The notes under the pieces were generated by a model. That model was not told the DNA's origin and did not search any database. It worked only from the letters and a program-made list of their open reading frames with translations. From positions 62,001-126,000 of the forward strand of contig NZ_QOKW01000010.1 in assembly GCF_008365375.1 (NCBI RefSeq): a stretch of DNA of 64,000 nucleotides, given 5' to 3'. The position numbers and the translations under genes are program-made. This DNA is from Roseomonas genomospecies 6 (GTDB lineage Bacteria > Pseudomonadota > Alphaproteobacteria > Azospirillales > Azospirillaceae). This document shows, one piece after another, positions 7,484 to 17,900 of this stretch. The stretch's first letter is position 1. Each line of letters begins with the position of its first letter.

Positions 7484-9484
7484 TCAGAAGGCCGGTTCGG
7501 CCTCGGCCAGGGTGCGGGCGAATTCCCGCTCCAACTCGTCCAGCAGCCGGACCACCTCCGCCGACGCCCGCTTCATCTCGGCGGCGTGGCGCTCCGCCTC
7601 CATGCGGTTGCCGGCCTGCAGGGCGACCAGGGTCTCGCGGCCCGATTCATGGACGATCCGGTGCGGATTGGCCATGCCCCGGTAGGAGCCCAGGCGCATC
7701 GTCTTGGGATCGTTCACGCTGTCGTACCAGCGGCCCAGGCGGCAGGAATGGTGGGTGGACAGATCCGCCGGCAGAAGCGTGCGCTGGCCGTTCACCGCCT
7801 CCACGATCTTCTCCACGAAGGCCAGATGGTCCTGCTTCGCCAGACGGACCAGTTCGCCGACGCCGTCGCGGCTCATGCGGTCCACCTCCTCGCGGCCGAT
7901 CTTCCGCTCGTCGAAGCGGATGTGCAGCCGGTTGTCGTGCCGGGCCACCACCGATCCGCGCATGGACAGCTTGTAGGTGGGAAGCGACACGGTCACCTGA
8001 CCGCCGGCGGGCGGCGCCCCCTTCGTCTCGGCGGAGCAGCCGCATTCGGAGATGTCACGGAACAGAGCCGGCGTGTGGTCCACGCTGCCTTCCAGAAGCA
8101 CCGGGCGGCGGCGCGTGTGGCGCCGGTTCGCCAGATCGGAAGAGGTGCGGATGGCCCGCGCCAGCAGCGTCGGCAGGGTGTCCAGCGCCTCCTGCATGCG
8201 GTTCGCGCTTTCGCCGACCGTGTAGGCCACGGTGGTGGCGCGCTGCGTCTCGCCGCTCACGTCGGACATGCGGGTGGCGATGCCGCGGAAGATTCCCGCG
8301 ACGCCGCCGATGTTGCGGGCGATCTCGCGCGAGGCGGAGGACTGCTCCTCCACCGCCGCGGCGATTGAGGAGTTGATCTCCTGCATGGTGTTGATGGTGG
8401 TGGCCACACCGTCCATGCCGGTGATCGCCTGCTCCGCGACCGCCTGGATGGCGCCGATCTTCGCGGAGATCTCGTCCGCCGCCTTGGCCGACTGCCCGGC
8501 GAGGTTCTTCACCTCCGTGGCGACGACGGCGAAGCCCTTGCCGGCCTCGCCCGCCCGCGCGGCCTCGATGGTGGCGTTCAGCGCCAGCAGGTTGGTCTGC
8601 CCGGCGATGGCGCGGATGATGTTCAGGATGCCGCCGATCTCCTGCGCGGCGGTGCTGAGCTGCGCCATGATCTGGCGGGCCTCGCCGCTCTTCTCAACCG
8701 CCTCGCCCGCGATGCGCGACGCGCCGGTGACCTGGACCGAGATCTCTCCGACCGCGGCCTGGAGCTGCTCCGCCCCCGCGGCGACGGTCTGGGCGGCGTC
8801 CAGCGCCGCTTCGGTGTCGGCGGAGGTGCCGGTGATGCTGTCCTTCACCACGGAGCAGACACTGTCCAGCTCGCCGACGGTGCGGCGCAGGTCCTCGGTG
8901 TAGCTGGCGACGCTGTCCACCACGTCGTTCGCCTCGTGGTCGATCGAATCGACCATCGCGTCCACGGCCTGGAGCCGCTCGTCGATCAGCCGGTCCCAAT
9001 AGACGGACAGGGCGGCATCCAGATCCATCAGCACCGCCGACACCACGGCGCGCTGCATGGTCACGATGGAGTTCAGCCGGCCGCCGGTCAGGAAGGACCC
9101 GCCCAGGCTCTCCGCCAGGGCCGCCATGATCTCGCCCAGGATGAAGGCGTAGCCGCCGACGTACCGGCTCGGGCTCAGCCCGATGCGGTGATGGGCGATG
9201 CCGACGGCGCGCACCGACTCCTTGTAGCCGTCGTCGAAGCGGCCCTCGAACAGCCGGGTCCAATGAGCGATCTGGGCGCGCTTGGCACTTTCGACCTGCG
9301 CCGGGCCGGCGAACAGCGCGGCCATATCCGGCTGCGCCATGGTGCGGGCGTAAAAGCGGTCCAGAATCGCCGGCAGGGCTTTGGAAATGATCGGCAATGC
9401 CTGCTGGAGGCTGCCGACCGCTTCGGGTCCCAGGTCGAAATAGGCGGTCTTGGCGGCGTCCAGAGCGCGAAGGGAATCCGGCAT
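7484..9484 (-). CDS. Globin-coupled chemoreceptor with PilZ and zinc-binding CZB domains
   Basis: A 666-aa soluble receptor with no transmembrane helix. Domains in order: protoglobin sensor (about 1-160, with the HemAT-like haem ligand region GIAHHRIGL near residue 98); methyl-accepting signalling domain (about 190-430) with the conserved hairpin tip [20 protein letters not shown]; PilZ domain (about 450-540) with the c-di-GMP motifs RHTRRR and DISECG; and a C-terminal CZB domain (about 555-650) with [11 protein letters not shown], the Hx3Cx2GxW zinc motif, plus further His residues. It should sense O2 through haem and adjust CheA activity, modulated by c-di-GMP and zinc or redox state. ATG 9484 is chosen; in-frame ATG 9517 and TTG 9520 add 11-12 residues, and no start has a convincing ribosome site. 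Confidence 0.9.
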   Translation of the reverse strand: MPDSLRALDAAKTAYFDLGPEAVGSLQQALPIISKALPAILDRFYARTMAQPDMAALFAGPAQVESAKRAQIAHWTRLFEGRFDDGYKESVRAVGIAHHRIGLSPSRYVGGYAFILGEIMAALAESLGGSFLTGGRLNSIVTMQRAVVSAVLMDLDAALSVYWDRLIDERLQAVDAMVDSIDHEANDVVDSVASYTEDLRRTVGELDSVCSVVKDSITGTSADTEAALDAAQTVAAGAEQLQAAVGEISVQVTGASRIAGEAVEKSGEARQIMAQLSTAAQEIGGILNIIRAIAGQTNLLALNATIEAARAGEAGKGFAVVATEVKNLAGQSAKAADEISAKIGAIQAVAEQAITGMDGVATTINTMQEINSSIAAAVEEQSSASREIARNIGGVAGIFRGIATRMSDVSGETQRATTVAYTVGESANRMQEALDTLPTLLARAIRTSSDLANRRHTRRRPVLLEGSVDHTPALFRDISECGCSAETKGAPPAGGQVTVSLPTYKLSMRGSVVARHDNRLHIRFDERKIGREEVDRMSRDGVGELVRLAKQDHLAFVEKIVEAVNGQRTLLPADLSTHHSCRLGRWYDSVNDPKTMRLGSYRGMANPHRIVHESGRETLVALQAGNRMEAERHAAEMKRASAEVVRLLDELEREFARTLAEAEPAF

Positions 9485-9608
9485 GGTCAATGTGTATGTT
9501 CTGTAATGAAAGAGCATCAACCGATAACATTTCCGCTACACCGAAGGTATCCCTAAAAGGAATTAGCGTGCGACATCCTGTCCCACATTATGATTAACAG
9601 ATGGTTTA

Positions 9609-9638
9609 CTTTGCGCGACGCACAATAGGAGCGCAAAG
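9609..9638. repeat. Inverted repeat in the divergent chemoreceptor intergenic region
   Basis: Perfect 8-bp arms CTTTGCGC (9609-9616) and GCGCAAAG (9631-9638) separated by 14 nt. The 345-bp gap between the two divergent chemoreceptor genes holds no supported gene. This repeat could be a regulator site or an RNA hairpin. Confidence 0.4.
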
Positions 9639-9740
9639 AATATGCCTGGAAATACAGTCACTTTCCCATAAACTGGCATCCCGCACCGCAGCGGCGCCTT
9701 CACGCTGCATCGCGCCGGCGCGTCCGAAGGTTGATAAAAC

Positions 9741-9755
9741 CATTTGTTTCAAATG
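9741..9755. promoter_or_regulatory. Short palindrome upstream of the Cache chemoreceptor
   Basis: CATTTG (9741-9746), TTT, CAAATG (9750-9755): perfect 6-bp arms with a 3-nt centre, about 75 bp before the ATG of the next gene in an AT-richer patch. A possible operator; no regulator can be assigned. Confidence 0.35.
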
Positions 9756-9829
9756 CGCGCAAAAGGCTAACAATGCGCCGCCCCGGGCCTCCGGGGCGGG
9801 AAGACGGTTATCCAGGGAGCCTACCGCCG

Positions 9830-11830
9830 ATGAATCCCCTCCGGACGCTGAGCCTCGCCACGAAGCTGACCATACTCTGCACGCTCGGACTGATCGTCCT
9901 GTCCGGGGCGCTGACCTATGCGACGGTCATGAAGGTCACCTCCAGCATCAGCAAGGACGCGGCGGAACGGCGGGAGCAGGCGATCACCAACTTCCGGATG
10001 CTGCTCGACCAGAAGGGGTCGGAGTACCACATCAGGAACGGCGCCCTGTACATCGACGACTTCAAGCTGGACGGCGCCAACGACGTGGTCGACTCCGTCC
10101 GCAGCGTGACCGGCGGCGTGGCCACCATTTTCCGCGGCGATACCCGCGTGGCGACCAACGTCCACAACCCGGACGGCAGCCGGGCCGTCGGAACGAAGCT
10201 GGCCCGCGGCCCCGTCCACACCGCCATCTTCGACCGGAAGGAGCCCTTCCGCGGCGAGGCCGATATCCTGGGCGAAGCCTATTTCACCGCCTACGACCCG
10301 CTGACCGACCAGAACGGCGAGGTCATCGGCATCCTGTTCGTCGGCCTGAAGAAGAGCATCGCGCTGCGCGTCCTGGACGAGGTGGTCGCCAACATCGTGC
10401 AGGTCGCCGTGGTCATCACCATCGGCGTGGCCGTGGTCATGCTGCTGGTGGTCCGACGCCAGTTCCGCACGCTGGACCAGATCCGCGCCACCATGTTCCA
10501 GTTGGCCGACGAGCGGTACGAGGTGACGGTGCCCGGCCTGGATCGCCGGGACGAGATCGGCGCCATGGCGAAGACCGTCGAGATCTTCCGGCAGAAGGGA
10601 ATCGACAACCAGCGCCTGCGCGAGACGCAGGAGCGCGAGCGCCGCGAAGCCGAGGCCGCCAAGATCGCGGCCCTGGAATCCATGGCCCGCACGGTGGAGC
10701 AGGAAACCCGCGCCGCCGTGGACCGCGTTGCCGAACGGTCCGTCTCGATGGACAGCACCGCCCAGGCCATGGCCAGCTCGGCGGAAACCGTCTCCACCAA
10801 CGCGCAGAGCGTGGCGGTCGCGGCGGAGCAGGCTCTGGGCAACGCCCAGGCCGTGGCCGCGGCCACCGACCAGCTCACCGCCTCCATCGCGGAGATCACC
10901 GGACAGGTCACCTTCGCCAGCCAGATCTCCCGCCGCGCCGTCGAAAGCGGACGGAAGACCGAGGACGTGGTGATGTCTCTGTCCGAGGCCATCGGCCATA
11001 TCGGTGAAGTCGCCACCTTCATCCAGGACATCGCCAGCCAGACCAACCTTCTGGCGCTGAACGCGACCATCGAGGCCGCGCGGGCGGGCGAGGCTGGCAA
11101 GGGCTTCGCGGTGGTGGCGCAGGAGGTGAAGAACCTCGCCACCCAGACCTCCAAGTCGGCGGAGGAGATCTCCCGCCAGATCACCGACCTGCAGAGCATG
11201 ACCGCCGGCGCCGTCGAGGCGGTGCAGGACATCGGGCGGACCATCACCGAGATCGACGGCGTCGCCAGCAGCATCGCCAGCGCCATGGACGAGCAGGGCG
11301 CGGCCACCAGCGAGATATCCCGCAACGTCGGCCAGACCGCCACAGCCGCGAAGGAGGTGTCGTCCCGCATCGCCCATGTGTCGGAGGAGGCGGCGGTGAC
11401 CGGCAACCGTGCCGAGGAGGTGCGCCGGGTCGCTGCCGACGTGGCGGGAAGCATCGACCATCTCCGCCAGATGCTGGTCCGCGCCGTCCGCACCGCCACG
11501 CCGGAGGTGGACCGCCGCCGCGCCCCGCGGTTCGAGGTCAACCTGGCCTGCACGATCACCGGGACGACGGGCGTCGGGTCGCTGAAGGGGCAACTCGCCA
11601 ACCTGTCGGAAGGCGGCGCCACCATCCGTGGGCTGGACCGGTCGGAGGTCGGAAGCCGGGGCGCCCTGAACATCTCCGGCTGCTCCGTCTCCCTCCCCTT
11701 TGCGGTGCTGGGGGGCAAGGACCAGGATCTGCACGTCCGGTTCGAACTGACGCCGGACATGGCCGAGCGCTTCCTGCCGGATTTCAAGCGCATCACCGCG
11801 GGCCTGCACCCTCTTCCCGCGGTCGCCTGA
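9830..11830 (+). CDS. Methyl-accepting chemotaxis protein, Cache-HAMP-MCP-PilZ
   Basis: A 666-aa receptor. TM1 (about 12-32) and TM2 (about 193-213) bracket a periplasmic Cache-like sensor, which contains the [20 protein letters not shown] pattern of single-Cache domains. HAMP (about 214-267) follows, then the signalling domain with the tip [20 protein letters not shown], and a C-terminal PilZ domain (about 560-655) with RRAPR and NLSEGG, the residues that bind c-di-GMP. The ligand is unknown. The architecture matches Azospirillum receptors such as Tlp1, where c-di-GMP binding to PilZ adjusts receptor sensitivity. The ATG at 9830 follows CAGGGAG; an in-frame start at 9731 would add 33 residues not typical of receptors. 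Confidence 0.9.
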   Translation: MNPLRTLSLATKLTILCTLGLIVLSGALTYATVMKVTSSISKDAAERREQAITNFRMLLDQKGSEYHIRNGALYIDDFKLDGANDVVDSVRSVTGGVATIFRGDTRVATNVHNPDGSRAVGTKLARGPVHTAIFDRKEPFRGEADILGEAYFTAYDPLTDQNGEVIGILFVGLKKSIALRVLDEVVANIVQVAVVITIGVAVVMLLVVRRQFRTLDQIRATMFQLADERYEVTVPGLDRRDEIGAMAKTVEIFRQKGIDNQRLRETQERERREAEAAKIAALESMARTVEQETRAAVDRVAERSVSMDSTAQAMASSAETVSTNAQSVAVAAEQALGNAQAVAAATDQLTASIAEITGQVTFASQISRRAVESGRKTEDVVMSLSEAIGHIGEVATFIQDIASQTNLLALNATIEAARAGEAGKGFAVVAQEVKNLATQTSKSAEEISRQITDLQSMTAGAVEAVQDIGRTITEIDGVASSIASAMDEQGAATSEISRNVGQTATAAKEVSSRIAHVSEEAAVTGNRAEEVRRVAADVAGSIDHLRQMLVRAVRTATPEVDRRRAPRFEVNLACTITGTTGVGSLKGQLANLSEGGATIRGLDRSEVGSRGALNISGCSVSLPFAVLGGKDQDLHVRFELTPDMAERFLPDFKRITAGLHPLPAVA

Positions 11831-11890
11831 CGCCGACAGGTCCAGCCGCGACGGCGCGGCGGACTTGTCAGGCGCGGATTTGCGTCCGCT

Positions 11891-12484
11891 CTATTGCAGG
11901 CGGGCGAGCGGGGTGCCGAGCGCACGAAGATCGCGCGCGTGCATTTGCAAGCCGGGCAGCCATTTGGCGGCGAAGGCCCGGATGTCGGGGTCCGTCCCAC
12001 CCTGCGCCTGCGCGTTGAACAGGGCGATCGACACCTCGTGGTCGGCGAGCTGCTGTTGCAGGTACTGCCGGTCGAACTCGGCCCCCCGAAGCGATGCCAG
12101 CGCGTCGGCGACGGCTTGGCGGCCGGGGTCCGGGGCGGTGGGCGGGCTGACGCCCTTCGATTGGGCGAGCCGGGCAAGCTCCTGATTGGCCTGGGTGTGA
12201 TCGGCGGCGATGCGCCGGCCCAGTTCGCGCACGGTCGAGCTGGAGCCCTGCCGCTGCGCCAGCGTGCCCAGCGCAACCTCGCCGAACCCGCCGTAGGCCG
12301 CCTGTGCCAGGAAGGACTGGTCCGCCACGGACAGGGTCGAGGAGGCCCCCGTCCCGCCGCTTCCCGCCTGGGAAGAGGTGGCTCCGGAACTTCCCATCGG
12401 CGGCACGAAGTTCGGCTCGCCCGCACAAGCGGCAAGCGCGAGGATGGACACAGCGGCCAAGGCGCCGGACCGTAGCTTGGACAT
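11891..12484 (-). CDS. DUF4142 family lipoprotein
   Basis: A 197-aa protein with a lipoprotein signal peptide ending LALAAC (lipid-modified Cys about residue 19). A Ser/Gly-rich linker follows, then a DUF4142 ferritin-like four-helix domain: ADQSFLAQAAYGGFGEVALG, later FDRQYLQQQLADHEVSIALF and a final helix ending WLPGLQMHARDLRAL. Such proteins are predicted envelope proteins of unknown function, sometimes induced by stress. ATG 12484 is preceded by a strong GGGAGGT site, so the longer upstream open frame is not used. Confidence 0.85.
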   Translation of the reverse strand: MSKLRSGALAAVSILALAACAGEPNFVPPMGSSGATSSQAGSGGTGASSTLSVADQSFLAQAAYGGFGEVALGTLAQRQGSSSTVRELGRRIAADHTQANQELARLAQSKGVSPPTAPDPGRQAVADALASLRGAEFDRQYLQQQLADHEVSIALFNAQAQGGTDPDIRAFAAKWLPGLQMHARDLRALGTPLARLQ

Positions 12485-12710
12485 ACAGACCTCCCGGTGA
12501 TGCAATCGTGTGCTGGGATGCAACCGTCCCCCAACAGCCCCTTCGCCTCCTTGTGCCGGGGGCGGGTCGCATTTGCGGGTGATCCTCCACCCAAGGACAG
12601 GTTGACCGGTGACGGCCTGCCACCTTCGTCGTGGAAGGGAGGGACGCATTCCCCGAAGGGACATGCTCCCTCGTCTGCCCGCGGACGCTACCGGAAGAGG
12701 AAGATACGGG

Positions 12711-13997
12711 TCATTTCAGCCGGCAATGGACCAGGGTCGTCCCGGTCGTGTTGGCCTTGTCGATGTCGGCGTCCCGCAGGTCGGCGCCCGACAGGTTGCA
12801 GTTGGTCAGGTCCGCGCCGGTCAGACGTGCCCCCCGAAGATCGGCGCCGCGGATGTCGCCGTCGGCAAGCTGCGCGTTGCGGAAGTTGGTCGGCCACAGG
12901 CGCCCGGTGGACCGGCCATCCGCCGACAGAAGCTCGATGGAGCGCATCACCGCGTTGCGCATCATCGCGCGGGTCATGTCGCAGCCTTCGAAGCTGGCGC
13001 CGGACAGTTCCGCGTTCTCGAAACAGGCCTCGCGCATCAGGCAGCCGGGGAACTGGACGATCTGCAGCTTGCTGTCCCGGAAGGTCGCCCGCGTGAAGTC
13101 GCAATTGCGGAAGATCGCCCCGCTGAGGTCGCAGCCGTCGAAATCGGTTCCGACGAAGGCGCCGTTCGACACGTCGAACCGCTTGCCTTGCTTGCCGTTG
13201 CTGTTGATCCACAGGACGTGGCCATCCAGCCCCTCCCGGATTTCCGGCGGCAGGGCCGACTGGGCACGATTGTAGATGGCGCCGCCCATGCGCGCCTCTG
13301 CCCAGTCGGCGGTGGCCATGGCGACGTTGCGCAGTTCCGCGTCGCGCAGGTCGGCGCCCTGGAAGGTGGCCCCGGCGACGGCGGCGTTGTTCAGGATCGC
13401 CCCCTTCAGCTTCGCCATGCTGAAATCCGCGCCGCGCAGATCCGCACCGCTGAGGTTGGCGCCGAACAGGGCGGCGTTTGTGAAATCCGCCCCTTCCAGG
13501 CTGGCCCGGGTCAGGTTGGCCCCGGTCAGGTCGGCCTCGGTGAAATTGGCGCCGACCAGCGAGGCTTCCCGCAGCGCGGCCTCCCGCCGGGCCTTTCGCC
13601 GGTCCTTCCACAGGACGAGCTGACCGGGGCGCAGGTCGGCCCGCTCGAACAGGGTGTTGCGCAGGCACGCCTTCGTGAAGTTGGCGCCGCGCATGTCGGC
13701 CCCGACCAGCGAGGCTTCCCGCAGATCGGCCGACACGAAGCTGGAGCCGAACAGGTCGGCGCCATCGAAATTGCAGCGCCGCAGAACGCTGCGCCGGAAA
13801 TTCACGCCGGTCAGGACGGCGTCCGACAGGACGAGTCCCGACAGGTCGAATCCCGTCAGGTCCGCCGCCTTCATCTGAAGGCGCAGGCCATTCGGGCGGG
13901 CCGCCAGATAGAGCCGGTGGGCCCGTATGGCCTGTGCCAGATCCTCAAGGCTCAACTCCGCCCCATCGCCCGGCCCGTTTGTCGGGGCAACGCTCAT
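12711..13997 (-). CDS. Pentapeptide-repeat protein
   Basis: A 428-aa protein composed almost entirely of A(D/N)LXX pentapeptides from about residue 55 to the C-terminus, for example GADLRGADF and LTGADLTNCNLSGADLRDAD. These fold into a right-handed quadrilateral beta-helix. The array is interrupted near residues 140-165 by a basic segment (LVLWKDRRKARREAA) and near 250-275 by a non-repeat insert (ALPPEIREGLDGHVLWINSN), giving three blocks. There is no signal peptide or membrane segment, so it is probably cytoplasmic. Family members include DNA-mimicking gyrase-protection proteins and scaffolds, but nothing here selects between them. ATG 13997 (MSVAPTNG) is chosen over an upstream start 150 bp away. 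Confidence 0.85.
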   Translation of the reverse strand: MSVAPTNGPGDGAELSLEDLAQAIRAHRLYLAARPNGLRLQMKAADLTGFDLSGLVLSDAVLTGVNFRRSVLRRCNFDGADLFGSSFVSADLREASLVGADMRGANFTKACLRNTLFERADLRPGQLVLWKDRRKARREAALREASLVGANFTEADLTGANLTRASLEGADFTNAALFGANLSGADLRGADFSMAKLKGAILNNAAVAGATFQGADLRDAELRNVAMATADWAEARMGGAIYNRAQSALPPEIREGLDGHVLWINSNGKQGKRFDVSNGAFVGTDFDGCDLSGAIFRNCDFTRATFRDSKLQIVQFPGCLMREACFENAELSGASFEGCDMTRAMMRNAVMRSIELLSADGRSTGRLWPTNFRNAQLADGDIRGADLRGARLTGADLTNCNLSGADLRDADIDKANTTGTTLVHCRLK

Positions 13998-14364
13998 CCC
14001 GGTCCCCAGCGCCCATATGGTCGGTTCCACGTCCGACTCGTGGAGGACGGCAAGCTTACCAGCCGAATCACTTACAAAATTGTTAAAAAACTGACATTTC
14101 ACGACGGCCCGGCGCGTTCCGTCCGGCACGAGCGATGAGCAGTGCACGTTGCGATCACGCCGCTATTCCACATTGCGACTAAGGAATATGCGCAAGATCT
14201 TTCGGGGTGCATGCGCTCTGGCGGGTATAACCTGTTGGAGGTATTTGACCTTTTCTCCCTTAATTGCCTCACCCCTCCGTGCTACTCGTGCCGGTCAGGC
14301 TTGCCGGCATCCGGCGCCGTCCGCCCGGGCGCCGCAGACGGCAAAACGACATGAGGGAAAAGGG

Positions 14365-14796
14365 ATGACCAACCCGATCAACAGGTCACCACAGGCCGGG
14401 ATGGACGGGGCCTCGCCCACCGCCGCCGCTCCCGTCCGGGTCCTGGTCGTCGAGGATGAGACGATCGTCGCCATGTACCTGACCGACGTGCTGGAGGAAT
14501 TGGCCTACGAGGTCTGCGGCGTGGCGGCCAACGCCGCCGATGCGCTGACGATCGCGGAGCGGGAACGGCCCGCGCTGGCTCTGGTGGACATCGGCCTCGC
14601 CGGGCCCCAGGACGGGATCGAGACGGCACGGGCGTTGCGCGAACGCTTCGCCGTGGGCAGCATCTTCATGTCCGGGGCCAGCGATCCCGTTTTGCTGGAG
14701 CGCGCCCGCGCCGCCGGCCCCCACGGCTTCATCCAGAAACCCTATGACGAGCGCCAGTTGAAGACCCTGCTGGACAGCGCCGCACCCCGCTATTAG
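14365..14796 (+). CDS. Single-domain response regulator
   Basis: A 143-aa CheY-like receiver domain with no output domain. It has the acidic pair in VVEDE, phosphoacceptor Asp75 in LALVDIGL, the conserved Ser in FMSGAS and Lys in IQKPYDE. The spacing and the QKPYD pattern match the stand-alone FixJ/CheY-like regulators often found beside hybrid kinases in alphaproteobacteria. It sits 130 bp before the poly-HAMP hybrid kinase on the same strand and may receive phosphate from it or from the kinase after it. ATG 14365 follows GGGAAAAGGG. Confidence 0.88.
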   Translation: MTNPINRSPQAGMDGASPTAAAPVRVLVVEDETIVAMYLTDVLEELAYEVCGVAANAADALTIAERERPALALVDIGLAGPQDGIETARALRERFAVGSIFMSGASDPVLLERARAAGPHGFIQKPYDERQLKTLLDSAAPRY

Positions 14797-14925
14797 CTCC
14801 CGGCTCCCCTGTCCGGGTCACCGTTCCCCGGCTGCGCCGCTCCGGCGCGCGGCCGTTCCGGCGTTAAGCCGGGTTCACAGGGAAGCAGAATCTCAGGGTT
14901 GGGACTTCGCAAGGACCATCGCGTC

Positions 14926-17900
14926 ATGACGATGACGGACGCTCACGACCGGCTTTCCCCGCAGCTTCTCCTGCGCGCTCTCCGGCAATTCCGGAAGGGC
15001 GACTTCTCCGTGCGCCTGCCGCTCGATCTGGACGGGCTGGACGGCGAGATCGCCGCCGCCTTCAACGATGTGGTGGAGATGAACGAGACCCTGGTGGAGG
15101 AGGTGGGCCGGGTCAGCACCGCCATCGGAAAGGAGGGCCGCATCGGCCAGCGCGTCCGCCTGCCCACCGCATCGGGACGCTGGGGCGATTGCGTGGACAG
15201 CGTCAACGCCATGGCCGCCGACCTGACCCGGCCGACGCAGGAAATGGCCCGCGTCATCGGCGCGGTCGCCAAGGGCGACCTGTCCCAGTCCATGCCGCTG
15301 GAGGTCGACGGGCGCCCCCTTCAGGGCGAATTCCTTGTGACCGCGCGGACCGTCAACCGGATGGTCGATCAGCTCGTCACCGTGACGGCGGAGCTGACGC
15401 GCGTCGCGCGCGAGGTCGGCATCGAAGGCAAGCTCGGCGAGCAGGCCCAGGTGAAGGACGTCGCCGGCACCTGGAAGGACCTGACCGACAACGTCAACCT
15501 CATGGCCGCCAATCTGACGGCCCAGGTCCGCAACATCGCCGACGTGACCACCGCCGTGGCGAAGGGCGACCTGTCGCGCAAGATCACCGTGGACGTGAAG
15601 GGCGAGATCCGCGAGTTGAAGGACACCATCAACACGATGGTGGACCAGCTCAACAGCTTCGCCTCGGAAGTCACCCGCGTGGCGCGCGAGGTCGGCAGCG
15701 AGGGCAAGCTCGGCGGACAGGCTCAGGTGAAGGGTGTGGCCGGCACCTGGAAGGACCTGACCGACAACGTCAACCTGCTGACCGGCAACCTGACCAATCA
15801 GGTCCGCAACATCGCCGACGTGACGACGGCGGTCGCCAACGGCGACCTGTCGCGCAAGATCACCGTGGACGTGAAGGGTGAAATCCGTGAGCTGAAGGAC
15901 ACCATCAACACCATGGTGGACCAGCTCAACAGCTTCGCCAGCGAGGTCACCCGCGTGGCGCGCGAGGTCGGCACCGAAGGCAAGCTGGGCGGGCAGGCTC
16001 AGGTGAAGGGCGTGGCCGGAACCTGGAAGGACCTGACCGACAACGTCAACGCGATGGCGACCAACCTGACCAGTCAGGTCCGCAACATCGCGGAGGTCAC
16101 GACGGCGGTGGCGAAGGGCGACCTGTCGCGCAAGATCACCGTCGATGTGCGAGGCGAAATTCTGGAGCTGAAGGACACCATCAACACGATGGTGGACCAG
16201 CTCAACAGCTTTGCCAGCGAGGTCACCCGCGTGGCGCGCGAGGTCGGCAGCGAGGGCAAGCTCGGCGGACAGGCCCAGGTGAAGGGGGTGGCCGGCACCT
16301 GGAAGGACCTGACCGACAACGTCAATCTGCTGACCGGCAACCTGACCAATCAGGTGCGCAACATCGCCGACGTCACCACCGCCGTCGCCAACGGCGACCT
16401 GTCGCGCAAGATCACCGTCGATGTGAAGGGCGAGATTCTGGAGCTGAAGGACACCATCAACACGATGGTCGACCAGCTCAACAGTTTCGCCTCGGAAGTC
16501 ACCCGCGTGGCGCGCGAGGTCGGCACCGAAGGCAAGCTGGGCGGGCAGGCCCAGGTGAAGGGCGTGGCCGGAACCTGGAAGGACCTGACCGACAACGTGA
16601 ACATGATGGCCGCCAACCTGACCGGTCAGGTGCGCGGCATCGCGGAGGTCGTGACGGCGGTCGCCGAAGGCAACCTGAAGCGCAAGCTGACCGTGGCCGC
16701 GCGGGGCGAGATCGCGGCGCTGGCCGACACCATCAACGGCGTGATCGAGACGCTGGCCATCTTCGCCGATCAGGTCACCAACGTGGCGCGCGAGGTCGGC
16801 ATCGAAGGAAAGCTGGGCGGACAGGCGAAGGTGCCCGGCGCCACCGGCGTCTGGGGCGACCTGACCGACAACGTGAACCAGCTCGCCGCCAACCTGACCA
16901 CCCAGGTCCGCGCCATCGCCGAGGTGGCGACCGCCGTGACCAAGGGCGACCTCACCCGCTCCATCGCCGTGGAGGCGTCGGGCGAGGTGGCGGCGCTGAA
17001 GGACAACATCAACGAAATGATCCGCAACCTGCGCGACACGACGCAGAAGAACGCGGAGCAGGACTGGCTGAAGACCAACATCGCCAAATTCACCCGGATG
17101 CTCCAGGGCGAACGCGATCTCGTCACCGTCTCCAACATGATCCTGTCGGAAATCGCGCCGCTGGTGAACGCCCAGCACGGCGTCTTCTACGTCACCACCC
17201 GCGACGGCGACGAGCCGGTCCTCGATCTGGTCGCCAGCTACGCCCTGAAGGAGCGCAACGGGTTGGGCACCCGCTTCGCGCTGAAGCAGGGTCTGGTCGG
17301 CCAGTGCGCCCACGAGAAGAAGCCGATCCTGCTGACCAACGTGCCCAAGGATTACGTGCGCATCAGCTCCGGCCTGGGCGAGGCGCCGCCGCTGAACATC
17401 ATCGTGCTGCCCGTGCTGTTCGAGAACGAGGTGAACGCCGTGCTGGAACTGGCCTCCTTCGGCCATTTCAGCGAGACGCACCGCTCCTTCCTGGAGCAGT
17501 TGACGGAAAGCATCGGGATCGTCCTGAACACCATCGCCACCAACATGCGGACCGAGGGGCTGCTGAAGCAGTCGCAGCGCCTGACCGCCGAGTTGCAGAG
17601 CCAGCAGGAGGAGCTGAAGACCACCAACGAACGGCTGGAGCAGCAGGCCGCCTCGCTCCGCCAGTCGGAGGAGCTTCTGATGGCCCAGCAGGAAAAGCTG
17701 CGCCAGACCAACGAGGCGCTGGAGGAGAAGGCGGAGCAGCTCTCCCTCACCTCCAAATACAAGTCGCAGTTCCTGGCGAACATGAGCCACGAGTTGCGCA
17801 CGCCGCTGAACAGCCTGCTGATCCTGTCGAAATTGCTGTCCGACAACGGCGACCGCAACCTGACCGCCCGTCAGGTGGAGTTCGCCCGCACCATCCACGC

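Noticed and set aside
9601..11007. A long plus-strand frame starting in the chemoreceptor intergenic region
   Set aside because: Runs out of frame across the Cache chemoreceptor; translated sequence is Arg/Gly-rich without motifs.
15394..17049. Regular repeats that could be taken for a CRISPR or satellite array
   Set aside because: The 276-bp period is in frame, codes for HAMP units and has no spacers.
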